Assembly (NCBI GenBank): GCA_949290515.1
Contig: CASERZ010000002.1
Location: 201,221-265,220 of the forward strand
DNA length: 64,000 nt
Source of the DNA: an uncultured Christensenella sp.
Lineage (GTDB): Bacteria > Bacillota > Clostridia > Christensenellales > UBA3700
Direction: 5' to 3'
Shown here: in pieces, positions 62,166-64,000 of the stretch
Layout: the number at the start of each line of letters is the position of its first letter
Numbering within the stretch: the first letter of the stretch is position 1
The notes under the pieces: model-generated
Told to the model about the DNA's origin: nothing
The model's input: the letters and a program-made list of their open reading frames with translations, nothing else
Database searches by the model: none
Position numbers and translations under genes: made by a program

Positions 62166-63914
62166 ATGTCAAATCTCTACAAATATTTGAAAAAATATAA
62201 AAAACAATTTATACTCGGTCCGACCTTCAAACTCTTCGAAGCAATCTTCGAATTAATCGTCCCCGTAGTTATGGCTAAGATTATCGACGTAGGCATTGCC
62301 GAAAAGGACACCAAATATATCCTCGTTATGGGCGGCGTACTCGTGCTACTGGCAGTAGTAGGTCTTGCGTCCGCGCTCGTATGCCAATATCTCGCTACCG
62401 TCTGCTCCCAAGGTTTCGGCACGGAAGTCAGAAGCGTACTTTTCGACCATATCAACTCGCTTTCTATGAACGAAATGGATAGATTCGGCGTATCGTCTAT
62501 GGTTACGCGTTTCAACAGCGACATAAATCAAATGCAACTCGGCGTAGCAATGCTCATACGTCTTGCTATACGCGCGCCTTTCCTCGTTATAGGTGCGACG
62601 GTTTCGGCAATAATCCTCAAGCCTTCGATAAGCTGGATATTCCTAGTTACCGCGCCTTTGGTAGCAGTCGTACTCTACTTTATTATGTCAAAGACTATCC
62701 CCGTATATACGAAAAATCAGGCAAAACTCGATAAAATTACTTCCATTGCCCGCGAAAATTTCAGCGGTATGAGAGTTGTAAGAGCCTTTACGGAACAAGA
62801 ACGCGAACAGGAACGTTTTGAAAAATCCACCGAACAGTATGCAAGAAGCGTAATAGCAATCGGCAAAGTTTCTGCCCTGCTCAATCCTTTGACTTTTCTC
62901 ATAATCAATCTCGCTATGGTGGCAATCCTCTATTTCGGCGGAACCAAAATCAACGTAAAGTCTATGACGCAAGGCGAACTTATTGCATTTATCAACTATA
63001 TGACGCAGATTTCCCTCGCGCTTGTCGTAGTCGCTAATATGGTAGTACTCTTTTCCAAATCGTATGCTTCGGCAAAGCGCGTAAGCGAATTGCTCGCGAC
63101 GGAGCCTGCGGTAACAGACGAAGGCAACACCGAGGTAACTCCCGTCGAAGGCGCGCCCGCAATATCGTTCAACAACGTATCGTTCAGATACAACAACGGC
63201 GGCTTAGCGCTCAAAAATCTTTCTGTGGACATTATGCGCGGACAGACAGTCGGCATCATAGGCGGTACGGGTAGCGGCAAATCGACAATCATAAATCTTC
63301 TTCCCCGCTTTTACGATATATCCCAAGGAGAACTCAAAATCGACGGCGTGGATATCAAAAAATATCCCTTCAAACAATTGAGAGGCAAGATAGGTCTGGT
63401 GCCTCAGCAGTCGTTGTTGTTCGCGGGTACTATAAGAAGCAATATGCTGTGGCAAAAGCCCGACGCTACCGACGAGGAAATCCAAGAAGCTTTGAAAATC
63501 GCGCAGGCTTACGACTTCGTAATGCAGAAAAAAGACCGCCTTGACTGCGTAGTTCAACAGAAAGGCAAAAACTTTTCGGGAGGTCAGCGTCAACGTCTTT
63601 GCATTGCCCGCGCTTTGGTAGGCAAACCCGAGATACTGATACTCGACGACAGTATGAGCGCGCTGGACTTTGCGACTGACCTTGCTTTAAGGCGCGCAAT
63701 CAACAAATCTCTTCCCGCCGATACTACAAAAATAATCATTTCTCAACGCGCCACTTCGATTAAAAGTGCAGATATAATAATCGTAATGGACAAGGGTGAG
63801 CCGGTAGGCATCGGCAAACACGCCCAACTTCTCAAGTCGTGCGAAGTATACCGCGAGATATTCGAATCGCAGCAAAAAGCTCCCCACGAAAAGGAGGTAA
63901 AAAATGAAAAGTAA
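62166..63914 (+). CDS. ABC exporter half-transporter with degenerate ATPase site
   Basis: 582 residues: six-helix exporter membrane domain (to about 320), then the ATPase domain with Walker A GGTGSGKST (about 366-374), Q-loop VPQQSLL, signature FSGGQRQ (about 470) and D-loop SALD. Walker B is LILDDSMSALD: Asp495 replaces the catalytic Glu, and the switch loop reads ISQRATS with Gln527 instead of His. This is the pattern of the non-catalytic half of heterodimeric exporters such as TM287/288 and LmrCD. The partner gene follows with an 11-base overlap. Confidence 0.93.
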   Translation: MSNLYKYLKKYKKQFILGPTFKLFEAIFELIVPVVMAKIIDVGIAEKDTKYILVMGGVLVLLAVVGLASALVCQYLATVCSQGFGTEVRSVLFDHINSLSMNEMDRFGVSSMVTRFNSDINQMQLGVAMLIRLAIRAPFLVIGATVSAIILKPSISWIFLVTAPLVAVVLYFIMSKTIPVYTKNQAKLDKITSIARENFSGMRVVRAFTEQEREQERFEKSTEQYARSVIAIGKVSALLNPLTFLIINLAMVAILYFGGTKINVKSMTQGELIAFINYMTQISLALVVVANMVVLFSKSYASAKRVSELLATEPAVTDEGNTEVTPVEGAPAISFNNVSFRYNNGGLALKNLSVDIMRGQTVGIIGGTGSGKSTIINLLPRFYDISQGELKIDGVDIKKYPFKQLRGKIGLVPQQSLLFAGTIRSNMLWQKPDATDEEIQEALKIAQAYDFVMQKKDRLDCVVQQKGKNFSGGQRQRLCIARALVGKPEILILDDSMSALDFATDLALRRAINKSLPADTTKIIISQRATSIKSADIIIVMDKGEPVGIGKHAQLLKSCEVYREIFESQQKAPHEKEVKNEK

Positions 63915-64000
63915 AAGCACTTTGACCAGACTTGTTTCTTATACCAAGCCCTACGCTTTTCTGTTGTTTATCGCCCTTTTGAGCGCAGTCGTATCCGTTG
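63904..64000 (+). CDS. Second ABC exporter half-transporter (cut by window end)
   Basis: Starts inside the end of the previous gene, with AAGGAGG upstream; the visible 32 residues (MKSKSTLTRLVSYTKPYAF, then a hydrophobic helix) match the start of an exporter membrane domain. By analogy it should carry the complete, catalytic ATPase site. The rest lies outside the window. Confidence 0.8.
   Translation, partial: MKSKSTLTRLVSYTKPYAFLLFIALLSAVVSV

Overview
The window comes from a Gram-positive-type bacterium of moderate-to-low GC content, most like an uncultured gut member of the Bacillota (Clostridia). This is an inference from AGGAGG-type ribosome binding sites, AT-rich intergenic regions with TTGACA/TATAAT promoters, five lipoproteins with a Gram-positive style lipobox, CCA-encoding tRNA genes, tandem ArgR-type operators and the gene families. 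No rRNA, phage, plasmid, transposase or CRISPR gene is present.

Layout. 1-1.7 kb: a PH-like membrane protein cut by the window edge, the nucleotide pyrophosphatase rdgB and a YfcE phosphodiesterase. 1.75-2.54 kb: a non-coding array of long palindromic repeats that ends at the ribosome binding site of typA. 4.6-6 kb: a small zinc-ribbon membrane protein and nine tRNA genes in two transcription units on the minus strand. 6.1-16.2 kb, minus strand: AlkD-like repair protein with a transglutaminase lipoprotein, a cation/proton antiporter, a PC4/YdbC protein, a GH2 beta-galactosidase and two small proteins. 16.3-25.5 kb: a complete arginine operon argG-argH-argC-argJ-argB-argD-argF, followed by an acetyltransferase and HU, behind a promoter overlapped by ARG boxes. 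25.6-30.5 kb: two lipoproteins around the second repeat array. 30.6-37.1 kb: glmM with a stand-alone GlmU acetyltransferase domain, a flavin reductase with DAHP synthase, and a copper ATPase whose C-terminus is a CopZ-like domain with its own internal start site.

37.2-54.4 kb is a block of same-strand carbohydrate genes. Eda, KdgK, UxaC and UxuA are first, followed from a second promoter by UxuB, three Gfo/Idh/MocA oxidoreductases, a PHP-domain protein, a GDPD, a TIM-barrel isomerase and a six-hairpin glycosidase. A third promoter precedes a GPH transporter and a lipoprotein. An AraC regulator is divergent. The classical part converts glucuronate to fructuronate, mannonate, KDG and KDPG, then to pyruvate and glyceraldehyde-3-phosphate. 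The extra oxidoreductases and TIM barrel suggest an oxidation-based step that opens an unusual glucuronide before this pathway. 55.7-64 kb: a GH38 alpha-mannosidase, a lipoprotein, glutamine-dependent NAD synthetase and the first half of a heterodimeric ABC exporter whose partner runs off the window.

The least explained signal is the pair of repeat arrays at 1.75-2.54 kb and 26.93-27.50 kb. A 160-170 bp element folds end to end into one interrupted hairpin, keeps its pairing in two copies of different sequence, and occurs as 3'-truncated copies followed by one complete copy. One copy is interrupted by a second palindromic element that carries the same apical loop on the opposite strand.
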